Shown here piece after piece: positions 6,298 to 14,700 of a DNA stretch of 23,637 nucleotides. The notes below the pieces were generated by a model. The model was not told where the DNA came from. It saw nothing but the letters and a program-made list of their open reading frames with translations, and ran no database searches. The DNA is taken from contig CAXMRU010000282.1 in assembly GCA_964195715.1 (NCBI GenBank), positions 1 through 23,637 of the forward strand, given 5' to 3'. Numbering within the stretch: position 1 is the stretch's first letter; each line of letters begins with the position of its first letter. The translations under genes and the position numbers were made by a program. The stretch comes from Benthicola sp964195715. Its GTDB lineage: Bacteria; Gemmatimonadota; Gemmatimonadetes; Palauibacterales; Palauibacteraceae.

Positions 6298-9237
6298 CTA
6301 GCGCGCCGGCCCGAGATACCGATCCAGCCAGTCCAGCGTCTCCTTGATCAGCACTGGTCGAGGCACGTAGTGACTTCCCTCGGCGATCACGTGGCGCTTG
6401 AGTGACGGCGCCGTGCCGAACAGATCGAACATCGGATTCTGCGAGCTTTCTACTGGGAAGTAGAAGTCGTACCGCCCGTTCAGCATCAACACCGGAACGT
6501 GAATTCTTGGAATGAAGTAGACGGGCTCCGCCTCCGGGAAGGCCTCTTGGGCTCGCAGTCCGGCGACATTGAGCACCGCGACCTTCAGCCGCGGCTCTAC
6601 CGCCAGCATGATCCCCCCTAGCCGACCGCCCCAACTGACGCCGTAGTAGGCGAGCTTCGCGGTGTCGATGTCGCTGCGCGTCTCTAGATAGTCGATCGAT
6701 CGCTTGAGGTCCTTCGCCCATGCGATGACATGCTCGGTGTAGGAGTTGGTCTCCTCCGGCATCGAGCTGGTGAGACCGTCCCCTCGCTCGTAGGTGCTCT
6801 TGTACACCGGGTACACCACCGCGCGGCCGCTTCGTATGATGAAGTCCACAGAGGACATCCCCAGCAGCTCGCGGCTCGATCGGACGGCGAGCGTGCCGTC
6901 TCCCGGGAAGTAGACCACCGTCTGGTAGGGCGGCCTGGCGTCCGCGGGGAGGAACAGGTAGGCGATGACCCGCTCGTGGCCGTACGGCGCGTCGAACGTG
7001 ACGCGCTGCTTCACCCAGTCCCGCGCCGAGCTGTCGCTCTCCTCCACGACCGCGTTGAGCGGCATCGGATCGTAGTCGTACATCCGACGGTAAGCCGCGA
7101 AGACGGCGTCAGAGACCGGCGGAATGCTCCGGAAATCGCGTTGGGGTGGCGCGACGGCGCGCCTGGCCAGTGCGACGGTGCTGTCGGGGGTGAGGAACCT
7201 GGCCAACCGGAAGCCATTCATCGGGGAGCGGTCGAACGGAGATGTCGCCGTGGCGCTCGCAAATCCGTACGCCGCGTCGTCCCAGCCCCCACCGAGGATG
7301 TACCGTTGGTGCCCGTCAGCTTCGTTGAAGGTCCATTCGCGCGCGTTGCCCGCCATATCGAACAGCCCGAACCCTCCCATCGCACCGGACCGTCCAACCG
7401 CGATCGTCCCGCTGTGACGACCCTCGATATTGCTCAGCGGCACGATGCCCGCGCTGTACCTGATCCGGGCAGCCCATGCCCAATGGAAGATCGTCGGCAG
7501 CTCACTGCCGGCGAATCGAGCGTAGGCAGCAGCCTCGTACCAGCTCACGCCGGTGACCGGGTAGTCGTCCTCTCCGACCGGATACGTTCCCACCTCCCAC
7601 GTTGCCGGCCCGGGTCGTCCGGTCTGATCGCGGAACTGCGACATGGCCTGCTCCCACGTCTGTTCCCTGCCGTCCGCGATGAACGGGACTTGCCAAAACT
7701 CGGGATGCTCGTAGCCGCCCGCGTCGACGAACTGCTTGAACTCCCGGTTGGTCACTTCGTACCGACCGATCAGGTACTCCGGCACGTCGAGAGTGAGGTC
7801 GTCGAGACCCCAAAGCTGGAGCCGGCCGGTGCCACCCGGCACGCGCACCATGCCTAGCGGGAGAGTGCCCGCGGACTCCAGCGTGTAGTGCCACCCGGCG
7901 TTCCTGGGCGCGACGAGGTCCTCGACCGTGTCGAACTCGGCCTTGACGAGCCTCAAGCGCGAGTACGACGGCCCAAACGGGAGCGCGACGCTGTCGATCG
8001 GGGTGGTTCCCAAATACTCCCAAGTGGTATCCGCCCCCACGTTGTCGCGCCGGTAGACGCGCGCGCCCGGCGGGTCGGACTCGATCCTCGTGGGATAGGA
8101 AAACGCAGACCAGAGGGACACCAGCACCGAATCGTGCGGTAGCACCGCCTTGGCCTCGGTCGCGAGATCGTACGCGCCGCCCCAGTCGCCATCGTTCACA
8201 AAGCGCTCGATCCCGGGTATGGCTACCGTTCGCGCCCAGTGAATCCGGGCGTAGTGTCGGACGGTGACGAGCGCGACGGCAATCAGCACCAGGGTGCCGA
8301 TGCCGGCCGCGGCACGGCGCGGCGAGACTGCGCGCCGCAGCGAGTGCAGTCGCCGGGCCATTGCGGCACGGGCGAGCCCCGCGTCCGAGCCCCCGCTTGG
8401 CGTGCTGTGTAGCTCCAGTTGCGCCAACAGCTCGTCGGCTGTCTGCCAGCGGTCGCCGGGCTGTTTCGCCAGGCACGTCATCACCACCTGCGCCAGACCA
8501 GGCGGCACCGCGGCTCGTTGCCGTCCCAGCGGCTCCGGATCCGCCGTCACGTGCGCGACGAGCATCTCCTGAAGTGAGGTCGCCGCGAACGGCGCGCGCC
8601 CTGCCAACATCTCGTACGCGACAACGCCAAGCGCGTAGATGTCCACACGCTGGTCCTGCACGGGATCCGCCATGGCCTGCTCTGGCGCCATATAGGCCGG
8701 CGTTCCCAAGGCGATCCCAGAGGACGTGAGCGCCTGCTGGCCCGTCGCCTCCGTGACCGCCTTGGCCACGCCGAAATCGAGCACCAGCGCGTGCCGCCCT
8801 GAGAGCATGATGTTGCCAGGCTTGATATCCCGATGCACGACGCCGCGGGCGTGGGCGTGGCTCAACGCGTCCGCCACTTCCTTGAGAATGCCGACCGCTT
8901 CGGAGATGGAAAGTGCGCCGCGCTCCAGCCGGTCGCTCAGCGACTCCCCCTCTACATACGGCATCACGTAGTAGCAAAGATCGTCGGTTTCGCCTGAATC
9001 GAGCAGCGGTACGATGTTGGGATGCTGGAGCCGCGCCGCGACCTCGATCTCGCGCAGGAACCGATCCGTTCCGACAGCTGCCGCCAGCTCGGGATGCAGC
9101 ACCTTGATGGCGACCTGACGGTGGTGTTTGAGATCCTCGGCCAGGAACACCGTGGCCATACCGCCACGGCCAATCTCCGACTCGATGGCGTAGCGGTCGG
9201 CAAGTGCTGATTTCAGGCGCGCCAGAAGACCGGACAT
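6298..9237 (-). CDS. Ser/Thr kinase - PEGA-like - FGE-like - alpha/beta hydrolase fusion
   Basis: 979 residues. A PknB-type kinase (about 16-280) has the Gly loop GRGGMATV, Lys45, H135-R-D137, D154-F-G and GTPAYMAPE, so it looks catalytically complete. A single membrane helix follows near 310-330, then a PEGA-like segment (ESDPPGARVYR). Next is a sulfatase-modifying-factor/FGE-type domain (about 470-690: PVTGVSWYEAAAYARF, LFDMAGNAREW, a GGGWDD stretch, NGFRL). The catalytic Cys of true formylglycine-generating enzymes (usually in CRGGSW) is absent, so this domain is probably a binding or C-lectin-like module. The C-terminal 240 residues form an alpha/beta hydrolase with GVSWGG, GRYDFYFP and a late GSHYVPR, giving a Ser-Asp-His triad. 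Topology predicts an internal kinase and external FGE and hydrolase. It may couple sensing or enzyme activity outside to phosphorylation inside. Confidence 0.9.
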   Translation of the reverse strand: MSGLLARLKSALADRYAIESEIGRGGMATVFLAEDLKHHRQVAIKVLHPELAAAVGTDRFLREIEVAARLQHPNIVPLLDSGETDDLCYYVMPYVEGESLSDRLERGALSISEAVGILKEVADALSHAHARGVVHRDIKPGNIMLSGRHALVLDFGVAKAVTEATGQQALTSSGIALGTPAYMAPEQAMADPVQDQRVDIYALGVVAYEMLAGRAPFAATSLQEMLVAHVTADPEPLGRQRAAVPPGLAQVVMTCLAKQPGDRWQTADELLAQLELHSTPSGGSDAGLARAAMARRLHSLRRAVSPRRAAAGIGTLVLIAVALVTVRHYARIHWARTVAIPGIERFVNDGDWGGAYDLATEAKAVLPHDSVLVSLWSAFSYPTRIESDPPGARVYRRDNVGADTTWEYLGTTPIDSVALPFGPSYSRLRLVKAEFDTVEDLVAPRNAGWHYTLESAGTLPLGMVRVPGGTGRLQLWGLDDLTLDVPEYLIGRYEVTNREFKQFVDAGGYEHPEFWQVPFIADGREQTWEQAMSQFRDQTGRPGPATWEVGTYPVGEDDYPVTGVSWYEAAAYARFAGSELPTIFHWAWAARIRYSAGIVPLSNIEGRHSGTIAVGRSGAMGGFGLFDMAGNAREWTFNEADGHQRYILGGGWDDAAYGFASATATSPFDRSPMNGFRLARFLTPDSTVALARRAVAPPQRDFRSIPPVSDAVFAAYRRMYDYDPMPLNAVVEESDSSARDWVKQRVTFDAPYGHERVIAYLFLPADARPPYQTVVYFPGDGTLAVRSSRELLGMSSVDFIIRSGRAVVYPVYKSTYERGDGLTSSMPEETNSYTEHVIAWAKDLKRSIDYLETRSDIDTAKLAYYGVSWGGRLGGIMLAVEPRLKVAVLNVAGLRAQEAFPEAEPVYFIPRIHVPVLMLNGRYDFYFPVESSQNPMFDLFGTAPSLKRHVIAEGSHYVPRPVLIKETLDWLDRYLGPAR

Positions 9238-9299
9238 GGCTCCCTGTTCGCGGCAGAGGTGACGAGGGGGAAGTGGAGCCTCAGTTGAATAATAGGCTT

Positions 9300-9452
9300 T
9301 CAGGGCGCTGTGGGCACCTGAGATACGCCCGCCGCCGCGAAGGCAGCCTCGCGGACAAGTCTCCCCGCTTGGGCCCTCAGCCCGGCGACCTCCTGCTCCA
9401 AGTCACGCGCCCGAAGGAGAAGCTCCCGGATCCTCGCCTCGCGGTCGTCCAT
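9300..9452 (-). CDS. small coiled-coil protein (hypothetical)
   Basis: A 50-residue frame from ATG at 9452 to TGA at 9300-9302, 62 bases upstream of the kinase fusion and on the same strand. The product is highly charged and leucine-rich (MDDREARIRELLLRARDLEQ, then EVAGLRAQAGRLVREAA), and it would form one continuous amphipathic helix or coiled coil before a short PTAP tail. No good ribosome binding site is visible, so translation is uncertain. If real, it could be cotranscribed with the kinase. No family recognised. Confidence 0.4.
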   Translation of the reverse strand: MDDREARIRELLLRARDLEQEVAGLRAQAGRLVREAAFAAAGVSQVPTAP

Positions 9453-9533
9453 ACCGGAGGGTACGGGCACGGATCAACGGGCTATCAAAGAGAAACGCCC
9501 GGCTAGGGCTGGGCTCGCGCTGTCGCTGTACCG

Positions 9534-9926
9534 TCAATCACCCCCGAAATCGCATTCGCTTGTTGCGGCGCAGTAAACAGCGAAGACGGCATAAACCAGA
9601 AGGACGGAACCGACAACTAGCCCGATAGTGGAAAGCGTGTTCGCCTGCTTCTCTTCGACCACCAAGACATCGCGGAGCGCCAGCGTGACGTCGACAGTCT
9701 CCTGTTCAATCGCGACCAGACTATCGCCGCTGACACGTGGCTCTGTGAGAACTCTCCGGCTACTGTCGGCCAGCGTGATGCGGATTGTGCCCGATTCTGT
9801 TTCAGCGATGGCCCGCGCCACGGGCGGCTCGAGCGGCACCCATTTGTGGCAGGCCGACAGCAACGCGAGCAGCGTGAGTGGGAGGATGACGAATCGAAGG
9901 AACGGAGAACGTCTAAAGTACAGCAT
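9534..9926 (-). CDS. lipoprotein with C-terminal membrane helix
   Basis: 130 residues from ATG at 9926, with a GAGG-containing purine stretch upstream. The N-terminus is a type II signal with lipobox LSAC at the end of a hydrophobic run, placing the lipidated Cys at residue 24. A beta-rich middle follows (repeated short strands such as GTIRITLADSS and VDVTLALRDVLVVEE), then a C-terminal hydrophobic helix before CAATSECDFGGD. I do not recognise the family. A GTG at 10013 in the same frame would extend it through the relic leader at 9956-9997 and bury the lipobox, so the internal ATG is preferred. Confidence 0.6.
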   Translation of the reverse strand: MLYFRRSPFLRFVILPLTLLALLSACHKWVPLEPPVARAIAETESGTIRITLADSSRRVLTEPRVSGDSLVAIEQETVDVTLALRDVLVVEEKQANTLSTIGLVVGSVLLVYAVFAVYCAATSECDFGGD

Positions 9927-9955
9927 AGCATCTCGCCTCTTGGGGTCAACTCCAG

Positions 9956-9997
9956 AGAGTCGGGTGCTCCTAATTGAGATCCTCCTGAACACGAAGC
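9956..9997 (-). repeat. fossil of the serine-hydrolase translation start
   Basis: These 42 bases match 38 of 42 bases at 4283-4324, the leader and first codons of serine hydrolase paralogue 2, including AGGAGGATCTCA. The start codon ATG is changed to ATT here. A shorter core is also shared with paralogue 1 around 1917-1941. After the match the sequences diverge and the lipoprotein start follows. This may be the truncated 5' end of a third paralogue or a mobile leader module. Confidence 0.65.
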
Positions 9998-10132
9998 TAG
10001 GATCGCAGGACACTACTCGTTCGAGGGTAGCTCAACCTCACACGCGAATTGCTGAGGGGAATCAGGTCACTGCCTCCTCAAACGCCACGCCAACTTCTTG
10101 CCACGGAGCCGACGTCTGACCAAGTGATGGGA

Positions 10133-11374
10133 TCAGGGCAGCGCCAGGAAAAAGGACACCAGGTTCGCCATCTCGGTTTCCTCGAACGATGGCCAGGGAT
10201 TGCCTCCATCCCGCGGTAGGTGCTCGAGGAGGATGACGTGGTTCCATAGCGCTGCGATCACCGATACCGGCGTAGCCAATTCAGGCGTCTGGCTCAGGTC
10301 CAGGACTTCCCCCTGACCCTCGCCTCCGAGCGAGTGGCAATCGAGGCATCCCTTGTCTCGTATCGCCCTTCGCCCGAGTTCCGGACGGCCCGCCCCTTCG
10401 AAATACCTAAGGGAATGGAGGTACGCCACGATGTCCGCCATCTCTCCAGGCGTGAGCCTGGGCGCCCGCAGACCGCCGGCCCTCATCTCGGCCATCATCG
10501 CCGGAGCCTTGTTCCACATCGCAGCGGCAAACTCGAGGGAGTTCCAGTCTCGGTCTCGCCTCGCCAGGCTCGGCCCCCTCGATCCTCGTCCGTCGTCACC
10601 GTGACATGCGTGGCATCCCTTGGCACGATAGAGGCTGCGTCCACGGCCCGCGCTCCCCGGCAGAACGGGTCCAGCTACCGACTGGTAGGCATCCGCCGCG
10701 GACGAAAAGTAGGCGTACAGATCGACGAGCTCGGGACCGGTGAGACTACTCCTGCGAATCCCCTCCGTGCTCATCGATTCCGTCATCTCCGGACCATGAT
10801 TCCACATCGCGGCGGCGAGCCGAATCGGCGAATGGAATTGGCTCGTGAGGTCCAGGCTCGGGCCCTTGACTCCGCCGACGCCGCCCACCTGGTGGCACCT
10901 GATGCACCGTTTCTCGACGAACAGGACCCGGCCGGCAGCCGTGTCACCGGGAGCGGTCGGGTTCGCCTGGTTGAATACGAAGACCACGAGGTCGGCGATC
11001 TCTCCCGGATCCAAATGCGGTCGCTCGATTCCGAGCTCGTCCATGCTGCTTGCCATCACCGGCATGTGGTTCCACATGTCGGCCGCGAGCCCATAGAACC
11101 TCCAGGTCTCGGGCGGAGTCTCGGATTCGAGCCCCATCTTGCTGCGCAGTACCGAGATAGAATGGCACTTGATGCAGCCCTTCTTTCCGAAGACGCTTGC
11201 ACCGGCGAGGGCGCTCGGAGTCGATTCGGCGGATACCTCCTGTGAGATTGCGGGAGGTCCCGGCCAGATCAGCAGAACGCTGATCGCGCACGCTGCCGCG
11301 GCCACCGGGACAAGCCTCCCGGGACTGCGCGATGACGGCCGGATCATGGTGCCGGCCCTGACGAAGCTCAACAT
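10133..11374 (-). CDS. tetraheme cytochrome c (second of pair)
   Basis: 413 residues, last gene of the seven-gene minus-strand operon. An N-terminal signal or anchor (LVPVAAAACAISVLLIW) precedes four cytochrome c domains of about 85-95 residues. Their heme sites are CIKCH (C67), CIRCH, CHACH and CLDCH. Each domain carries a W-N-(H/K) motif downstream (DMWNHMPVM, AMWNHGPEM, AMWNKAPAM, ALWNHVILL). The Met after the first three is a likely sixth heme ligand; the fourth lacks it at that spot. Periplasmic, or anchored to the cytoplasmic membrane. It likely relays electrons from the molybdopterin/NrfD complex to terminal acceptors. AAGGTG lies four bases before the ATG. It is a paralogue of the preceding gene, 52 bases away. 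Confidence 0.88.
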   Translation of the reverse strand: MLSFVRAGTMIRPSSRSPGRLVPVAAAACAISVLLIWPGPPAISQEVSAESTPSALAGASVFGKKGCIKCHSISVLRSKMGLESETPPETWRFYGLAADMWNHMPVMASSMDELGIERPHLDPGEIADLVVFVFNQANPTAPGDTAAGRVLFVEKRCIRCHQVGGVGGVKGPSLDLTSQFHSPIRLAAAMWNHGPEMTESMSTEGIRRSSLTGPELVDLYAYFSSAADAYQSVAGPVLPGSAGRGRSLYRAKGCHACHGDDGRGSRGPSLARRDRDWNSLEFAAAMWNKAPAMMAEMRAGGLRAPRLTPGEMADIVAYLHSLRYFEGAGRPELGRRAIRDKGCLDCHSLGGEGQGEVLDLSQTPELATPVSVIAALWNHVILLEHLPRDGGNPWPSFEETEMANLVSFFLALP

Positions 11375-11426
11375 GGGTCACCTTCCTCCTCGATCTCTCG
11401 AAGGCTGGAATCCCCCTTAGTGCCGA

Positions 11427-12632
11427 CTACCGCCTCGATGAGAGACTCCTCAGATAGACAGAGAGATCGCGCATCTCCTCGCCCTCGAAGCGAGGCCACC
11501 ACTCCAGCGCGATCAGGTCGTACATGGCCGGCGCATGATTCCACATGGCCGTCGCCAAGCCGAGCGGCGTGAGAACGGCCACCGACTCGGAGAGGGCGGG
11601 TCCAACCGCCGAGTCGCCGGCATCCGAGTGACAGTTGGAGCATCCCTTCCCGTTGAACACGCGCTCACCCGCCAGCAAGTCTCCTTCTGACTCGTAGAAG
11701 CGGAGGTAGTAGAGGAAGCTGATAAGATCGGCCATCTCGGCGCCTTGGAACTCCGGAAACGTGATGCCCAGCGCGCGCATCGCCCTGGCCATCTGAAACG
11801 AGTGGTTCCAAAGTTGGCCGGCGATCTCTGAGACCTGCAGTCGCTGGGTCGCTGCTCGCAAATCTGGTCCGAATTGGGTCCCCCGGCCTGTCGTTCCGTG
11901 GCAGCGGACGCACCGCTTGGCCACGAAGAGTTGCTGGCCGACGTTCGGGTCGGGTGGCTCGAGCAGCAGTATCTGACGCTCGCGGAGGTTTGACGCGCGC
12001 CTGATGTAGGCGTGAATGTCAGACAACTCTCGGCCCACGAACGTGGTGATCGGGACCGCTTGGGCGGATTGTGCTGCCCGCATGGCTGGTCCGGAATTCC
12101 ACATGCCCGCAGCGAGCATGATGGGCGCGACGTAGCGAGCGTAGCTATCGAGCGCCGGTCCGGTTCCTCCACCGATGTCACCGAGGGTGTGACATTGCGC
12201 GCACCGCTTCTGCCGAAACCACCGCTCGCCGGCGTCGGGATCGCCAGACTCATCAAACAGCTTGACGTAGTAGATGTAGCTGATGATGTCGGCGAGATCT
12301 TCCTCGGAGAACAACGGCCACGGAAGGCCCTCATCCCGGACTGTGTCGATCATCCTGGGGGTGTGGTTCCAGAACAGACCAGCGAGCTGCTGAAGACTCC
12401 GGCCCGCACCGACGAGGGCGAAGTCGGGCCCCAGGGTGCCGCCGTTGCCCCAGATGGAGTGGCAGCGAACGCACCCGTGATCGACAAAGATCCGGCGACC
12501 GGATATCGGATCGCCCGTGAAGAATGGGGAGGGTTGTGCGCCGGCCGCCGAGACTCCGAAAAGCATAATCCAGACGAGCGTCCCGACCAGGCAGGGGGAC
12601 CGCGGCAGGCCGATCCGCGCTCGAGGGATCAT
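11427..12632 (-). CDS. tetraheme cytochrome c (first of pair)
   Basis: 401 residues with a cleavable signal ending near SAAGAQ. Four heme sites, CVRCH (C54), CAQCH, CVRCH and CSNCH, each start a class I-like domain of about 90 residues. Each domain contains a WN motif followed by Met (FWNHTPRM, MWNSGPAM, LWNHSFQM, MWNHAPAM), presumably the axial ligand. Its ATG overlaps the TGA of the NrfD-like gene by four bases, so translation is coupled and the product is very probably a partner of that complex. It probably takes electrons from the pentaheme or quinol-oxidising module in the periplasm. It shares its domain order with the downstream paralogue, consistent with tandem duplication. Confidence 0.9.
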   Translation of the reverse strand: MIPRARIGLPRSPCLVGTLVWIMLFGVSAAGAQPSPFFTGDPISGRRIFVDHGCVRCHSIWGNGGTLGPDFALVGAGRSLQQLAGLFWNHTPRMIDTVRDEGLPWPLFSEEDLADIISYIYYVKLFDESGDPDAGERWFRQKRCAQCHTLGDIGGGTGPALDSYARYVAPIMLAAGMWNSGPAMRAAQSAQAVPITTFVGRELSDIHAYIRRASNLRERQILLLEPPDPNVGQQLFVAKRCVRCHGTTGRGTQFGPDLRAATQRLQVSEIAGQLWNHSFQMARAMRALGITFPEFQGAEMADLISFLYYLRFYESEGDLLAGERVFNGKGCSNCHSDAGDSAVGPALSESVAVLTPLGLATAMWNHAPAMYDLIALEWWPRFEGEEMRDLSVYLRSLSSRR

Positions 12633-14002
12633 CCGGAGCCCCCCCCCGCGACCCGGGCCGCTCTGTCAGGCAGGTAACTCGCCACTCGCTCGGAAACCTG
12701 CCGAACCGATTCCTCTCGCCCTTCTTTGATCTCCCATATCGAGACGACCGGGATGAATTTGGTGGCGAACATGTACAGCAGGATGAATCCTGAAAACGTC
12801 GCAGACATGATCGACATCTCGACCCAAGAGGGAATGTAGTGTCCGATGGACTCCACCTCCCAGCGCGGGTTGACGGACGTCGGGACGACGATATTGAACC
12901 GCTCGAGCCACATTCCGATCATCACGGCGATCCCGGCGACGAAGGTACCGCGTGGTGTACGCGTCGACTTGCGCCACATGAGGGTGAGGGGGATGAAGAA
13001 GCATCCCGCGACCATGCCCCAGAAGGGTATGGCGAACGGGCCCGAGATCTTGGCCCAGAACGTTCGCATCTCGGCCGGTTCTCCACCGTAGAAGGCTGTC
13101 AGATACTCAGCAAACGTGAAGTAGAACCATAGGAGACTGAACAGGAGCAGCAGCCGTCCGAGGTAGTCGAAGTGGACGGCCTTGAAGTACTGCTGGAGCC
13201 CATACGCCTTTCTCAGCACCGTCATCGCCACGAGTATTGCGGCGATCCCGGAATAGATGGCACCCATCACGAAGTAGGGTCCGAAGATCGTGCTGTGCCA
13301 CATCGGCCGGAGGGTCATCGCGAAGATCCAGCCGATCACGGTGTGCACCGACACGGCGATAGGGATCACGACGATGGACAGGATGCCGATGACACGCTCG
13401 AGGCGTGCGCGCTGGGACGGTGTGTCGCGATAGCCTGCCGCCAGGAACCCATATAGGCGCGGAGCCTTAATGCCCGAGTCCCGGATGAGCGCCAGGTCAG
13501 GCAGTAGCGGGACGTAGAGGTAGACGGTGCAGGCCGTGAAGTAGAGGCCGATGCTGATCACATCCCACAGCAGCGGCGAGAGCAGCTGAGCGTGAAGGAA
13601 TATGTTCAGCATACGATCCGGGCGGCCGAGATCTATGACCGGCTGGATGGCGCCGAACCCAATAACAAGGACGGTGATCAACTCCGCCGAACGAGTGATG
13701 GAGCGGCGCCACTCCGCCTTGCAGACCCGAAGGATTGCGGAGATCAACGTGCCGGCGTGGCTGATTCCGATGAAGAAGACGAAGCAGATGATGTAGATGC
13801 CCCAGTACTCGGGCCGATTCAGCCCTGTACGCCCGAGTCCGTAACGCACCTGCAGGTAGTAGGCAATTGCGCCCCATAGGGTGATCCCTGCCAGCACGGC
13901 GGCCGTGACCTTGAAGCCGCGCGAAGTCTCAATCAGCGGCCTCAGGAGGACCTGCTCATCTGCGGACATGTGCGCTAGCCTGGCGGTGGCATCACGGCGC
14001 AT
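12629..14002 (-). CDS. NrfD/ActC-like membrane quinol-interacting subunit
   Basis: 457 residues with about ten hydrophobic segments, the topology of PsrC and ActC rather than the eight helices of NrfD itself. Recognisable features are the first helix pair with YWGIYIICFVFFIGISHAGT, a WDVISIGLYFT segment, and FNIVVP near the end. These subunits bind quinol in the membrane without heme and couple to an iron-sulfur partner outside. Its ATG is one base after the stop of the ferredoxin gene, and its stop overlaps the next start. A run of nine G (minus strand, 12647-12639) encodes the glycine tail just before the stop, a possible slippage site. Confidence 0.9.
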   Translation of the reverse strand: MRRDATARLAHMSADEQVLLRPLIETSRGFKVTAAVLAGITLWGAIAYYLQVRYGLGRTGLNRPEYWGIYIICFVFFIGISHAGTLISAILRVCKAEWRRSITRSAELITVLVIGFGAIQPVIDLGRPDRMLNIFLHAQLLSPLLWDVISIGLYFTACTVYLYVPLLPDLALIRDSGIKAPRLYGFLAAGYRDTPSQRARLERVIGILSIVVIPIAVSVHTVIGWIFAMTLRPMWHSTIFGPYFVMGAIYSGIAAILVAMTVLRKAYGLQQYFKAVHFDYLGRLLLLFSLLWFYFTFAEYLTAFYGGEPAEMRTFWAKISGPFAIPFWGMVAGCFFIPLTLMWRKSTRTPRGTFVAGIAVMIGMWLERFNIVVPTSVNPRWEVESIGHYIPSWVEMSIMSATFSGFILLYMFATKFIPVVSIWEIKEGREESVRQVSERVASYLPDRAARVAGGGSG

Positions 14003-14003
14003 A

Positions 14004-14687
14004 TTAATCCCTCGAAGCGAGATAGTAGACCTTCGGCCGGGTTCCCAGATCCTCCATCAACCGCATTGCGCGTGGATCCTCCTTCAACTCGGCCACGCGG
14101 TGGGTGTGATCGTCGAGGTCACCGAACGTGATGGCGCCAGTGGGGCAGATCTCAACGCATGCCGGCTGGTAGTCCTCCTCTCGCAGATCCCGTCCCTCGG
14201 CTCTGGCGTTCTCCCTCGCCTTCTGCAGCCGATGGTGACAGAACGTGCACTTCTCGATGACGCCCTTTGGCCGGGTCGAGACGTCCGGATTCAAGTGCCT
14301 GCGCTCCGAGGGTGACCACTGGGGCCCGTACCAGTTGAAGTACTTCGCGGTGTACGGACATGCGTTGGCGCAGTACCTGCACCCGATGCAGCGCGGATAG
14401 ATCTGACCGACGATCCCTTCGTCGTTGATGTAGGTCGCGCCCACCGGGCACACTTTGATGCACGGCGGATTGTCGCAGTGCATGCATGGACGGGGAGTGA
14501 AGAGGACGCCGGTGTCCGGGAACTCCCCCTCTAACTCGCTTTGTACCTTCATCCAGCTTATCGCACGACCCATCTCGGCCTGATCGGGGGCGACGGTCGC
14601 TATGTTGTTCTCGCTCTTGCACGCGACCTCACAGGCCCCGCAGCCGGTACACAGGTCCAGATCTATGACCATGCCCCAACGCGTCAT
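14004..14687 (-). CDS. four-cluster 4Fe-4S ferredoxin subunit (PsrB/ActB2-like)
   Basis: 227 residues with 16 cysteines in the pattern of DMSO-reductase-family electron transfer subunits: CTGCGACEVAC, CMHC...CIKVCP, CIGCRYCANACP and CTFC...CVEICP. These bind four [4Fe-4S] clusters that carry electrons between the molybdopterin subunit and the NrfD-like protein. It has no signal peptide and would be exported bound to the Tat substrate encoded upstream. The start ATG has AGGAG upstream, 13 bases after the oxidoreductase stop. In alternative complex III this part is fused to the catalytic-like subunit as ActB; here it is separate. Confidence 0.92.
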   Translation of the reverse strand: MTRWGMVIDLDLCTGCGACEVACKSENNIATVAPDQAEMGRAISWMKVQSELEGEFPDTGVLFTPRPCMHCDNPPCIKVCPVGATYINDEGIVGQIYPRCIGCRYCANACPYTAKYFNWYGPQWSPSERRHLNPDVSTRPKGVIEKCTFCHHRLQKARENARAEGRDLREEDYQPACVEICPTGAITFGDLDDHTHRVAELKEDPRAMRLMEDLGTRPKVYYLASRD

Positions 14688-14700
14688 GGCTCCCCGCTCC

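Noticed and set aside
7502..8977. Long minus-strand frame inside the kinase fusion
   Set aside because: It is a GC-driven shadow with Arg/Gly/Ala-rich sequence and no recognisable motif; the kinase frame carries all domains.
9480..9530. Terminator after the lipoprotein gene
   Set aside because: Only a 4-bp GCCC/GGGC stem before a mixed pyrimidine stretch is visible, too weak to call.
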